From the NCBI GenBank assembly GCA_910588625.1, contig CAJUQN010000080.1:1-12285 (forward strand): a DNA stretch of 12,285 bases, read 5' to 3'. Below the pieces are notes generated by a model. It saw nothing but the letters and a program-made list of their open reading frames with translations. It was not told where the DNA came from and searched no databases. Position numbers and translations under genes: made by a program. The stretch comes from an uncultured Oscillospiraceae bacterium (GTDB lineage Bacteria; Bacillota; Clostridia; Oscillospirales; Oscillospiraceae). Below are positions 6,588 to 12,285 of the stretch, one piece after another (position 1 is the first letter of the stretch; the number at the start of each line of letters is the position of its first letter).

Positions 6588-6830
6588 ATGAAAGCGACCG
6601 GAATTGTCCGTAAAGTCGATGAGCTGGGGCGCATCGTGCTGCCTATCGAGCTGCGCCGCACCCTGGACATCGCAGAACGCGACCCACTGGAGATCTACGT
6701 AGACGGCCCGTCCATCATCCTGAACAAGTACCAGCCTGCCTGTATTTTCTGCGGGGATTCCCGGGAAATCACGTCCTTTAAGGGGAAGAATATCTGTACT
6801 AGCTGCCTGAAAGATCTGGGCGGCAAATAA
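6588..6830 (+). CDS. AbrB/SpoVT family transition-state regulator with Cys4 tail
   Basis: 80 residues from ATG 6588. Residues 1-48 are a swapped-hairpin AbrB/SpoVT DNA-binding domain (MKATGIVRKVDELGRIVLPIELRRTL), which dimerises and binds AT-rich DNA. In place of the usual AbrB multimerisation domain there is a short tail with two CxxC pairs, C52-IF-C55 and C70-TS-C73, spaced like a small zinc ribbon. Proteins of this shape are common in clostridia and are usually annotated as AbrB-family regulators of growth-phase transition. The gene has a strong consensus promoter and a terminator of its own and is divergent from spmA-spmB, so it may regulate the spore genes or itself through the shared 217-bp region; that is inference. 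Confidence 0.9.
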   Translation: MKATGIVRKVDELGRIVLPIELRRTLDIAERDPLEIYVDGPSIILNKYQPACIFCGDSREITSFKGKNICTSCLKDLGGK

Positions 6831-6854
6831 TTCCCCGGTCCTGATGTTGTTGAG

Positions 6855-6887
6855 AAAAGCCGCCGATCTGGCGGCTTTTTTTGTTTT
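6855..6887 (+). terminator. Intrinsic terminator of the abrB-like gene
   Basis: Perfect 10-bp stem AAAAGCCGCC-GATCT-GGCGGCTTTT (6855-6879) followed by TTTGTTTT. The A-run on the 5' arm lets it also serve a minus-strand transcript arriving from the right. Confidence 0.93.
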
Positions 6888-6900
6888 GGTGATTTTTGGA

Positions 6901-6969
6901 TTATTTTTCCTTTTTCGACAGTTTTTGCATTTTATTTCGGCTCCTCCTTGCCTTCGAAACATTATACCA
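6901..6969 (-). promoter_or_regulatory. Possible minus-strand transcript start with nine-codon ORF
   Basis: On the minus strand there is an extended -10, TGGTATAAT (6961-6969), then AAGGAGGAG (6941-6949), then an ATG at 6928-6930 opening a nine-residue Lys-rich peptide (MQKLSKKEK) that stops at 6901. The bidirectional hairpin at 6855-6879 follows. No good -35 is present. Promoter, ribosome site, tiny ORF and terminator together suggest a short transcript, but each part could be chance. Confidence 0.3.
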
Positions 6970-7015
6970 TTTGTTATCGTTTCCAACCTATGGCAACACA
7001 GGTAAGGCTTTCCAT

Positions 7016-7145
7016 GGGGAGCTCCCCTTGAACCCCCCTTTTGCCTCCGGCGGCCTACTTTCTGCTTGTGCAGAAAGTAGGCAAAGACACACTTAGGGGG
7101 AGGCCCTCATGGCCTCCCCCTAAGGACCCCCTCTTTACGGGGGGC
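7016..7145. repeat. Tandem cluster of palindromes/hairpins
   Basis: Four dyads follow one another: a 12-bp palindrome GGGGAGCTCCCC (7016-7027); a perfect 13-bp stem GCCTACTTTCTGC/GCAGAAAGTAGGC with a TTGT loop (7053-7082); a perfect 14-bp stem CTTAGGGGGAGGCC/GGCCTCCCCCTAAG with a CTCAT loop (7092-7124); and CCCCC/GGGGG around TCTTTAC (7127-7143). None has a T-run. The second stem is followed by AGGCAAAGAC, resembling the AGGCAAAAAGAAC beside the hairpin at 8620-8641 on the other strand, so these may belong to one dispersed repeat family. Confidence 0.75.
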
Positions 7146-7390
7146 CCGGTTCGTTCTGCTGGTGAAATCCTTCCGGCGCCTGCGGCCTTCGACGCTGGTG
7201 CTCCTAGTTGTGCTGCCGCCGGTGTCTAGTTACTAAAAGCGGTGCGGCTTATCCTCTGCGCCTGCGTCATTGCGGCTGCTTCCTGTGGTTGTGCGCTTGG
7301 CCTTCCTCCTTAAGGGAGAACAGGGCATTTATGAGGTAAACTATGGATGGGGGTGCGCCCAGGTATTCACCTAATTCTCTCCATTTCTGC

Positions 7391-8227
7391 CTATTCGCTT
7401 TCTTTTTCCGTGATCTGATTATAAATCCAGCGTTTTTTTACCTTATACTCCTCCGCTGCCTGCGCCGCCGCCCGCTTTAAGGGCAAGCCCTCTTGGCGCA
7501 GCTGCTCCGCCCGCGCCAATGCAGCATCTTCATCACCCTCCACTATTTGAGGAGGACAGCCTGCCACCACCAGCACAAATTCACCCCGCGGCTCCTGGTC
7601 GGCGTAGCGCTCTGCTGCCTCCCCGATGGTTAGGCGTAGTATTTCCTCATGCAGTTTTGTCAGCTCTCGGCACACCGCTATGGGGCGCTCTGAGCCAAAT
7701 GTGTCCGCCAGGTCCTCCAAGGTTGTGCGCAGCTTATGGGGCGCCTCATAGAAAATCATGGTGCGCTCCTCCGCCTTGAGACCGTCCAACTGGGCGCGGC
7801 GGTTTTTCTTGTTCAGCGGCAGAAAGCCCTCAAAGGTGAACCGTCCCGTGGGCAGGCCGGACGCCGACAGCGCCACTATCAGGGCGCACGGGCCAGGGAT
7901 GGCCTCCACCTCGATTCCAGCGGCGGTGCACAGGGCCACCAAGTCCTCGCCGGGGTCGGAGATGGCCGGGGTGCCCGCATCGGTGACTAGGGCGCAGCTC
8001 TCCCCATCCTCCAGCCGCCGCAGGATGGCGGGTCCGGCGGTGTCACAGTTGTGGCGGTGGTAGGCCACCATGGGCTTTTTCAGCTCCAGATGGTTCAACA
8101 GCTTCACCGTCACGCGGGTATCCTCCGCCGCGATGAAGTCCGCGGCTTCCAGCGTTTCCACCGCCCGACGGCTGATGTCGCCCAGATTCCCGATGGGAGT
8201 GGGCGCCAGATAGAGCTTTCCGGCCAT
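7391..8227 (-). CDS. rsmI: 16S rRNA (cytidine(1402)-2'-O)-methyltransferase RsmI
   Basis: 278 residues, the usual RsmI length. The start is ATG 8225-8227, preceded by AAAGGAGGACCTGAC; an in-frame ATG at 8254 lies before that site. Motifs in order are LAPTPIGNLGDISRRAVE near the N-terminus, AAEDTR, LVTDAGTPAISDPGE (SAM-binding loop of the tetrapyrrole-methylase fold), IPGPCALIVALSASGL, FEGFLP, and a C-terminal helical region ending KKRWIYNQ. RsmI methylates the 2'-OH of C1402 in 16S rRNA using SAM, tuning the decoding centre. In B. subtilis the gene neighbours yabB and yazA, neither of which is here. It lies 402 bp downstream of tex on the same strand, and no promoter of its own is obvious. 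Confidence 0.96.
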   Translation of the reverse strand: MAGKLYLAPTPIGNLGDISRRAVETLEAADFIAAEDTRVTVKLLNHLELKKPMVAYHRHNCDTAGPAILRRLEDGESCALVTDAGTPAISDPGEDLVALCTAAGIEVEAIPGPCALIVALSASGLPTGRFTFEGFLPLNKKNRRAQLDGLKAEERTMIFYEAPHKLRTTLEDLADTFGSERPIAVCRELTKLHEEILRLTIGEAAERYADQEPRGEFVLVVAGCPPQIVEGDEDAALARAEQLRQEGLPLKRAAAQAAEEYKVKKRWIYNQITEKESE

Positions 8228-8629
8228 GTCAGGTCCTCCTTTGTCGTTACGCATCCGGCAGCGAAATGGTCAGCGTCCTCTCGAAATGACGGGGGACTTC
8301 TCTCTCAATTTCCCACAGGTTACTGCCCATGGACTCATATCCTTCATATTCCACCTACTGGCTGATGTGGAGCCCCAATGGTCCAGCTCCGTGTCTTCAA
8401 AATATTCCAGGCTCATCATTGCAAACAGGCCGTCCACCACATTGATGGTCATACAGCCACCTCCCAGGGCTATGCTGACCTGTCAAGTCGGCGCACAGTC
8501 AAATGTTTTTTCAATAATCTCAAAATTTCACTGTCCAGTGGCTTGATAAGGCCCCGTTACCGGGCGAAAACCTGAAATTGCGCTACTCGCCGGAAGCGGT
8601 CTAAAAGTTCTTTTTGCCTGCTTTTTCTT
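8228..8629. other. Gap between tex and rsmI
   Basis: This stretch holds the possible decayed ORF (8247-8452) and palindromic repeat copy B (8595-8641). Between 8453 and 8594 I see no gene, convincing promoter or RNA. Confidence 0.5.
8247..8452 (-). pseudogene. Decayed or frameshifted small ORF upstream of rsmI
   Basis: On the minus strand an ATG at 8450-8452 follows GGGAGG and opens a 60-residue frame whose first 32 residues look protein-like (DGLFAMMSLEYFEDTELDHW). In the -1 frame, starting just after a TAG at 8355-8357, a second protein-like stretch (SNLWEIEREVPRHFERTL) runs to a TAA at 8247-8249. One indel near 8355 would join them into a protein of about 67 residues ending 20 bp before rsmI. 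I do not recognise the family. It may equally be two unrelated chance frames. Confidence 0.3.
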
Positions 8630-8641
8630 TCAAGAAAGAGC
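8595..8641 (-). repeat. Palindromic repeat element, copy B (overlaps the tex stop codon)
   Basis: It shares an identical 21-bp tag (8595-8615, beginning AGCGGTCTAAAAGTTC) with copy A at 5217-5237. The hairpin GCTTTTTCTT-TC-AAGAAAGAGC (8620-8641) has one G-T wobble. The stop codon of tex (8630-8632) sits at its apex, so the last few Tex codons are encoded by the repeat. Confidence 0.7.
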
Positions 8642-10801
8642 AAGTTTGTCGCGGCGCATAGTTAGGGAGATGCGTTTCTTTTTCTCGTCAACTTCCTTCA
8701 CCCACACCGTCACCACATCGCCCACGCTGAGCACGTCCGATGGGTGCTTGATGAAGCGGTCACAGATCTGGCTGATATGGACCAATCCATCCTGGTGGAC
8801 GCCGATGTCCACAAAGGCGCCGAAGTCAATGACGTTGCGAACAGTTCCCTTCAGCTCCATACCGGGCTTCAGGTCCTTCATGTCCATGACATCGGTACGC
8901 AGCACGGGGGCGGGCAGCTCGTCACGGGGGTCCCGGCCCGGCTTCACCAGCTCGGCGGCCACATCCAGCAGGGTGGGCACGCCCACACCGCACTCCTCCG
9001 CCGCCTTGGCCTCGCCGTAAGCGGTGAGCTGACCCTTGAGGTCGCCCAGCTTTCCCGCCTTCACGTCTGCCATGTCGTGGCCGCACAACTCCAGCAGCTT
9101 TTCCGCCGCCCCGTAACTCTCTGGGTGGACGGCGGTGTTGTCCAGCGGGGACTTGCTCTCCGGCACCCGCAGGAAACCGGCAGACTGCTCGAAGGCCTTA
9201 GGCCCCAGCTTGGGCACCTTCAGAATCTGCTTCCGGGTGGTGAAAGGCCCGTTCTCCTCCCGGTATTTGACGATGTTTTTCGCCGTGGTGCCGTTCAGCC
9301 CCGCCACACGGGTGAGCAGAGGCGCGGAGGCGGTGTTCACATCCACACCCACCGCGTTCACGCAGTCCTCCACCACGCCGTCCAGGGCCTCGCCCAGCCG
9401 GGCCTGAGGCATATCGTGCTGGTACTGGCCCACGCCGATGGATTTCGGGTCTATCTTCACCAGCTCCGCCAGCGGGTCCTGGAGCCGCCGGGCAATGGAG
9501 ACGGCGGAGCGCAGATTCACGTCGAACTCGGGGAACTCCTCCGCCGCCAGCTTGGAGGCAGAATAGACCGACGCCCCCGCCTCGTTAACGATGGCATAGC
9601 TGACGCCGCCGCCCACCTTGCGGATGAGCTCCACTGCCATCTGCTCGGTCTCCCGGCTGGCGGTGCCGTTGCCGATGGCAATGTGGGCCACCTTGTGCTT
9701 TTTAATGAGGACGGCCAGCTTGTCGATGGCCTCGTTTTTACCCCGCTCACCATGGGTGGGGTAGACCACCGTGGTGTCCAGCACCTTGCCAGTGGGATCA
9801 ACCACTGCCACTTTACAGCCCATGCGGTATCCGGGGTCCAAGCCCATGGTAACGAACCCCTTCACCGGTGGCTGCATGAGCAGGGGTTTCAGGTTCAGTG
9901 CAAACTGGCCGATGGCCCCCTCGCTGGCCTTTTCGGTGAGATCGGAGCGTACCTCCCGCTCCATAGAGGGCGCAATGAGGCGGTCATAGGCGTCCTCAGC
10001 GGCGGCCTTGACGAACTCCATTGCGGCGGAGCCGGGGTGCACCACCGCCCGGCGGATGGCCACCAAGGCCAGTTCCCGGTCCAGCTCGATGCTGACCTTC
10101 AAGATCTCCTCCCGCTCGCCCCGGTTCATGGCCAAAACCTGATGCCCTTGAGTTTTAGATATCAAGTTTGAAAACTCATAGTAAAGGCGATATACGCTGT
10201 CCTCCGGCTCCTTGGCCGCCGACTTGGACGTGATACTGGCCCGGCGGCTGTACAACTCTCGCAGAGATTTGCGGATGTCCGCGTCATCGGAGATAATTTC
10301 CGCCACGATGTCGGACGCGCCCTGTAAAGCATCCTGCGCTGTCTCCACCCCCTTTTCAGGGGCGATGTACTTCGCCGCCTCCGTCAGCGGGTCGGGGCAA
10401 TCCCTTTCCTGGGCAAATAGCAGCAGAGCCAAGGGCTCCAGTCCCTTTTCCTTTGCCATGGTGGCGCGGGTGCGGCGCTTTTGCTTGTAAGGCCTGTAAA
10501 GGTCCTCCACTTCTGCCAGCGTGGAGGCGGCATCAATGGCGGCAGACAACTCCTCCGTCAGCTTCCCCTGGCCCTCGATGGACTGTTTTACCTCGTCCCG
10601 GCGGGCCTGTAGGTTACGCAGGTACTGCAACCGGTCCGCCAGCTGGCGGATGAGCTGGTCGTCCATGGCCCCATGGAGCTCCTTGCGGTAGCGGGCGATG
10701 AAGGGGACGGTATTCCCCTCGTCCAGCAGGGTAATAATGTTCTCAATGTGCTGCTCCGGGCGGTCCAGCTCCCGGGCCAAAATTTGTATTATTGTGTCCA
10801 T
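8630..10801 (-). CDS. tex: Tex family S1 RNA-binding transcription accessory protein
   Basis: 723 residues, the normal length for Gram-positive Tex. ATG 10799-10801 follows GAGGAG. The N-terminal helical Tex domain contains ARELDRP, NTVPFIARYRKE and DLYRPYKQKRRT. A YqgF/RNase H-like domain begins near residue 320 with MGLDPGYRMGCKVAVVD. A double helix-hairpin-helix follows near 500-570 (VNTASAPLLTRVAGL, GPFTTRKQILKVPKLG), and the C-terminal S1 domain has GTVRNVIDFGAFVDIGVHQDGLVHIS. Tex binds nucleic acid and associates with transcribing RNA polymerase; its precise role is not settled. It lies 22 bp behind the C_GCAxxG_C_C gene with no promoter or terminator between, so the two form an operon. 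The final residues after the S1 domain are short and come from repeat copy B. Confidence 0.96.
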   Translation of the reverse strand: MDTIIQILARELDRPEQHIENIITLLDEGNTVPFIARYRKELHGAMDDQLIRQLADRLQYLRNLQARRDEVKQSIEGQGKLTEELSAAIDAASTLAEVEDLYRPYKQKRRTRATMAKEKGLEPLALLLFAQERDCPDPLTEAAKYIAPEKGVETAQDALQGASDIVAEIISDDADIRKSLRELYSRRASITSKSAAKEPEDSVYRLYYEFSNLISKTQGHQVLAMNRGEREEILKVSIELDRELALVAIRRAVVHPGSAAMEFVKAAAEDAYDRLIAPSMEREVRSDLTEKASEGAIGQFALNLKPLLMQPPVKGFVTMGLDPGYRMGCKVAVVDPTGKVLDTTVVYPTHGERGKNEAIDKLAVLIKKHKVAHIAIGNGTASRETEQMAVELIRKVGGGVSYAIVNEAGASVYSASKLAAEEFPEFDVNLRSAVSIARRLQDPLAELVKIDPKSIGVGQYQHDMPQARLGEALDGVVEDCVNAVGVDVNTASAPLLTRVAGLNGTTAKNIVKYREENGPFTTRKQILKVPKLGPKAFEQSAGFLRVPESKSPLDNTAVHPESYGAAEKLLELCGHDMADVKAGKLGDLKGQLTAYGEAKAAEECGVGVPTLLDVAAELVKPGRDPRDELPAPVLRTDVMDMKDLKPGMELKGTVRNVIDFGAFVDIGVHQDGLVHISQICDRFIKHPSDVLSVGDVVTVWVKEVDEKKKRISLTMRRDKLALS

Positions 10802-10823
10802 TTATGTCTCCTCGTTATCATTT

Positions 10824-11210
10824 TTACTCCAGACCTGTCTCTTGACAGACATAATCCACGCAGCGGTACACCACGCCGTCACAGTGGGGCTTCTTCTCCT
10901 CCCCGCGCCCATAGGCCGCCTCCAGCAGGGTCGCGCAGTCTATGGCCCCGTTCTCGGCACGAAACCGCTCGATCAGCTCCAGCCGCTTTTCCTGGGGCAA
11001 GCCCAGCCCGCCCAGCGCGGCGAGGGCTCCCACCAGCGCTCCGCAGGTGGCTCCGCAGCCCATGCCGCCGCCGAAGTTCAGCATCATGTCATAGGCCTGC
11101 TCCCGGGTAATGCCCAGATCTCCGGCAAAGGGCGCCATCACCGACTGGGCGCAGTTGTAATGCACCTGGGTATCCGCCCGCAGGTCAACCACATCTTCTT
11201 TTCTCGTCAT
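10824..11210 (-). CDS. C_GCAxxG_C_C family putative redox-active protein
   Basis: 128 residues from ATG 11208-11210, with GAGGAG 8 bases upstream. Cysteines fall at 20 (YNCAQSV), 52 and 56 (GGGMGCGATCGALVGAL), 92, 110, 117 and 122 (CDGVVYRCVDYVC). The N-terminal Cys, the GCGAxCG motif and the spaced C-terminal cysteines define the C_GCAxxG_C_C family, thought to be redox-active or metal/cofactor-binding and frequent in strict anaerobes; no reaction is established. The glycine-rich GLGLP segment between is typical. It is the first gene of an operon with tex, driven by an extended -10 promoter at 11266-11294. Confidence 0.9.
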   Translation of the reverse strand: MTRKEDVVDLRADTQVHYNCAQSVMAPFAGDLGITREQAYDMMLNFGGGMGCGATCGALVGALAALGGLGLPQEKRLELIERFRAENGAIDCATLLEAAYGRGEEKKPHCDGVVYRCVDYVCQETGLE

Positions 11211-11265
11211 TGCAAACGCTCCTCGCTATGCGTTGTTCGCGGATGATTCCACCGCTTAAAAATTG

Positions 11266-11294
11266 ATTATACCACACTTTTCCCCCTTTGAGAA
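11266..11294 (-). promoter_or_regulatory. Promoter of the C_GCAxxG_C_C-tex operon
   Basis: Minus strand: -35 TTCTCA (11289-11294), 17-bp spacer, perfect TATAAT (11266-11271) with an extended TGG just upstream of it. It is 56 bp from the start codon. Confidence 0.75.
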
Positions 11295-11332
11295 GGAGTT
11301 GGAACTGGCTGGAAGAATTTCAAAATTTCCTC

Positions 11333-11361
11333 TTGACAAATCAGTTAGCTTGTGCTATCTT
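11333..11361 (+). promoter_or_regulatory. Orphan plus-strand promoter
   Basis: Perfect TTGACA (11333-11338), 17-bp spacer, TATCTT (11356-11361). Predicted start of transcription is about 11368. No plus-strand protein gene follows; the first element downstream is a strong terminator. Confidence 0.75.
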
Positions 11362-11387
11362 AATGTCAGAAGTTAGCTATTGCAAAC
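11344..11387 (+). promoter_or_regulatory. Two tandem dyad operators, consensus GTTAGC-N4-GCTAAC
   Basis: GTTAGC-TTGT-GCTATC (11344-11359) lies over the spacer and -10, and GTTAGC-TATT-GCAAAC (11372-11387) lies just past the predicted start. Each departs from a perfect dyad at a single base, a different one in each copy. Their centres are 28 bp apart. The placement is that of a repressor. The half-site resembles the TTAG/CTAA arms of DtxR/IdeR-type iron regulators, which is an inference. Confidence 0.65.
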
Positions 11388-11462
11388 TTAAACCTTCTCC
11401 TCCAATGTTTCGTTTTGAACCAGGGGAACGCCCGCGCCATCAGGCGCGGGCGTTCCCCTTTT
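11368..11462 (+). ncRNA. Candidate small RNA, about 95 nt, possibly metal-regulated
   Basis: The orphan promoter is followed after about 55 nt by a perfect terminator hairpin, which predicts a short free-standing transcript. The unstructured 5' half contains ACCTTCTCCTCC (11392-11403), complementary to an extended Shine-Dalgarno sequence. An ATG at 11363 lies before the predicted start and lacks a ribosome site, so a peptide is unlikely. The layout resembles iron-responsive small RNAs such as FsrA of B. subtilis, which use C-rich patches to block translation. The alternative is a leftover promoter from a lost feo-type operon. Confidence 0.5.
11423..11462 (+). terminator. Strong intrinsic terminator of the candidate small RNA
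   Basis: A perfect 16-bp stem (GGGGAACGCCCGCGCC with GGCGCGGGCGTTCCCC) around an ATCA loop is followed by TTTT on the plus strand only. The side facing the minus strand gene has no T-run (TGGTTCAAAAC), so the element is oriented for plus-strand transcription, where no protein gene ends. Confidence 0.88.
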
Positions 11463-11468
11463 CTCCTG

Positions 11469-12146
11469 TCAGTTCGGGATGATCTGTTCAAATCCCGCTG
11501 GAAACTGCTCCGCCCCCGGGTCAATACCCTCCATTCCCAGCAGCTCCATCAGCTTCCACATCCGGTCATCGGCAAAGACCTCGTACTCCTCATCAGTCTC
11601 CCAAGCGGTGCGAAGCTCCTCCCGGCGCTCCGGCGGGCACAGGTCCGCCAAAAACGCGGGGAAGCCCAGCTGGTACACCTCATCGTCATACTCCTCGTAG
11701 TCCTCAAAGGGCAGTCTGGCGTAGTCATAGGCCTCGCCCGTGGCCTCATCCCGATAGGACGCAAACAGCACATCGCTGTCAAACAGGGCAAAGGCCAGCA
11801 CCGGCGTCCGGAAGGTCTTTGACAGCGCTCCCAGGTCCCCGCTGGACACGATCACGCCGTCGCACAGCCAGGTCTGCCAGAGGGGAAGCCACGGCGCATC
11901 TGTCCGGAAGGCCATTTGTGGCCTTTTATCCTGCTCCTCCCCCGTGAGGCTGTGCAGGAAATGCAGCAGCGTCCGGTCTTTTTCAGTCAGCGCTTTCCCG
12001 GTCAGCGCCTCCATTCCACGCTCCAGGTCTTGGAGGGGCGGCGCACCCTTCTCCTTTTCGCCATACAGCACATTCAAACATTCTTGCAGCTCTTCCTTGG
12101 TAAATCCCCGGTTTTTCAGTTGGATATAGGACATCGTGGCGCCCAC
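11469..12146 (-). CDS. Hypothetical acidic protein
   Basis: 225 residues. The start is the GTG at 12144-12146, which has AGGAGG (12155-12160) 8 bases upstream; the in-frame ATG at 12134 would be 20 bases away and is less likely. I do not recognise the family. There is no signal peptide or membrane segment. The N-terminal 60 residues are charged and helical (FTKEELQECLNVLYG, LTEKDRTLLHFLHSL). The centre is a Trp/Asp-rich, probably beta region (APWLPLWQTWL, LAFALFDSDVLFASYRD), followed by an acidic run (FEDYEEYDDEVYQLG) and an acidic C-terminus ending DPGAEQFPAGFEQI. Such small acidic soluble proteins include immunity-type proteins, but no toxin gene is visible nearby and I do not claim that role. 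It is transcribed alone from the promoter at 12187-12215. Confidence 0.8.
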   Translation of the reverse strand: MGATMSYIQLKNRGFTKEELQECLNVLYGEKEKGAPPLQDLERGMEALTGKALTEKDRTLLHFLHSLTGEEQDKRPQMAFRTDAPWLPLWQTWLCDGVIVSSGDLGALSKTFRTPVLAFALFDSDVLFASYRDEATGEAYDYARLPFEDYEEYDDEVYQLGFPAFLADLCPPERREELRTAWETDEEYEVFADDRMWKLMELLGMEGIDPGAEQFPAGFEQIIPN

Positions 12147-12186
12147 GTTCCATCCCTCCTGTCAATCGTTTGGAATTTGCCTCTTT

Positions 12187-12215
12187 ATAATAGCATTTCC
12201 CCAAAAGGCTGTCAA
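12187..12215 (-). promoter_or_regulatory. Promoter of the acidic hypothetical gene
   Basis: Minus strand: perfect TTGACA (12210-12215), 17-bp spacer, TATTAT (12187-12192) with an extended TGC immediately upstream of it. It is about 40 bp from the GTG start. Confidence 0.85.
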
Positions 12216-12285
12216 TCCGCCCCTCGGCGCAGTATGTGTAACAAAATCGTTGGCAAGGGGGGCTGGCACTCAATAAGACCAGTAG

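Larger units (their letters stand above)
6888..7390. other. Convergent intergenic region rich in palindromes
   Basis: No convincing protein gene lies between the abrB-like terminator and the rsmI stop. The open frames here run straight through perfect palindromes and lack ribosome sites. The region holds the possible short minus-strand transcript (6901-6969) and the palindrome cluster (7016-7145). From about 7150 to 7390 I see GC-rich sequence with only weak partial pairings, for example CCGGCGGC at 7048-7055 against GCCGCCGG at 7215-7222, and no clear terminator for rsmI. Confidence 0.6.

Noticed and set aside
7016..7145. CRISPR array
   Set aside because: The dyads differ from each other in sequence and spacing; there is no repeated unit with spacers and no cas gene.
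7041..7229. 62-codon plus-strand open frame in the palindrome cluster
   Set aside because: It reads through two perfect hairpins, has no ribosome site and gives a low-complexity Pro/Ala product, so it is a by-product of the repeat.
8744..10171. 475-codon open frame on the plus strand opposite tex
   Set aside because: Antisense shadow of the well-recognised Tex protein; composition is His/Gly/Leu/Val rich with no family motif.
11363..11482. Short plus-strand ORF through the candidate small RNA
   Set aside because: The ATG precedes the predicted transcription start, has no ribosome site, and the frame runs through the terminator stem.
11983..12273. 96-codon minus-strand frame overlapping the acidic hypothetical gene
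   Set aside because: It covers the promoter of that gene and overlaps its N-terminal coding part in another frame; no ribosome site or family motif.

Overview
The window looks like chromosomal DNA of an anaerobic, endospore-forming, fairly GC-rich clostridium (Bacillota), most like the Oscillospiraceae (Flavonifractor/Lawsonibacter-type gut bacteria). The reasons are a spmA-spmB pair, an AbrB/SpoVT regulator with a four-cysteine tail, a C_GCAxxG_C_C redox protein, strong AGGAGG ribosome sites and palindromic intergenic repeats. The assignment is inferred from gene content; no rRNA or tRNA is present to test it.

Layout. Positions 1-936 hold two broken genes in visibly more AT-rich DNA: the C-terminal part of a Gate-domain membrane protein and the N-terminal third of a DUF554 membrane protein, cut off at a junction near 916. 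From 1008 comes a MerR/TipAL-type regulator with a textbook 19-bp-spacer promoter and a strong internal start that would give a separate TipAS-like drug-binding protein. Next is an EF-G-like translational GTPase (1970-4039) with its own promoter and terminator, whose GTPase motifs differ from true EF-G. An unrecognised 292-residue protein (4221-5099) follows.

The spore maturation genes spmA-spmB lie on the minus strand (6370-5272), divergent from an abrB-like gene (6588-6830). A 560-bp convergent gap (6831-7390) contains a terminator, a possible minus-strand transcript with a nine-codon ORF, and a run of perfect palindromes. The minus strand then carries rsmI (8227-7391), a decayed small ORF, and an operon of a C_GCAxxG_C_C protein followed by tex (11210-8630). 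At the right end an unrecognised acidic protein (12146-11469) reads leftwards from its own promoter.

The most interesting feature is at 11333-11462 on the plus strand. It has a perfect -35/-10 spacing, two tandem GTTAGC-N4-GCTAAC-like operators, and about 55 nt later a 16-bp perfect terminator stem with no protein gene between. This looks like a metal-regulated small RNA with a C/U-rich anti-Shine-Dalgarno segment, or an orphaned feo-type promoter. It is not coupled to any visible coding gene.

How the genes relate: the regulator plus EF-G-like pair may be linked to ribosome-targeting peptides (speculative); SpmA and SpmB act together in spore core dehydration; RsmI and Tex are housekeeping RNA-related proteins.
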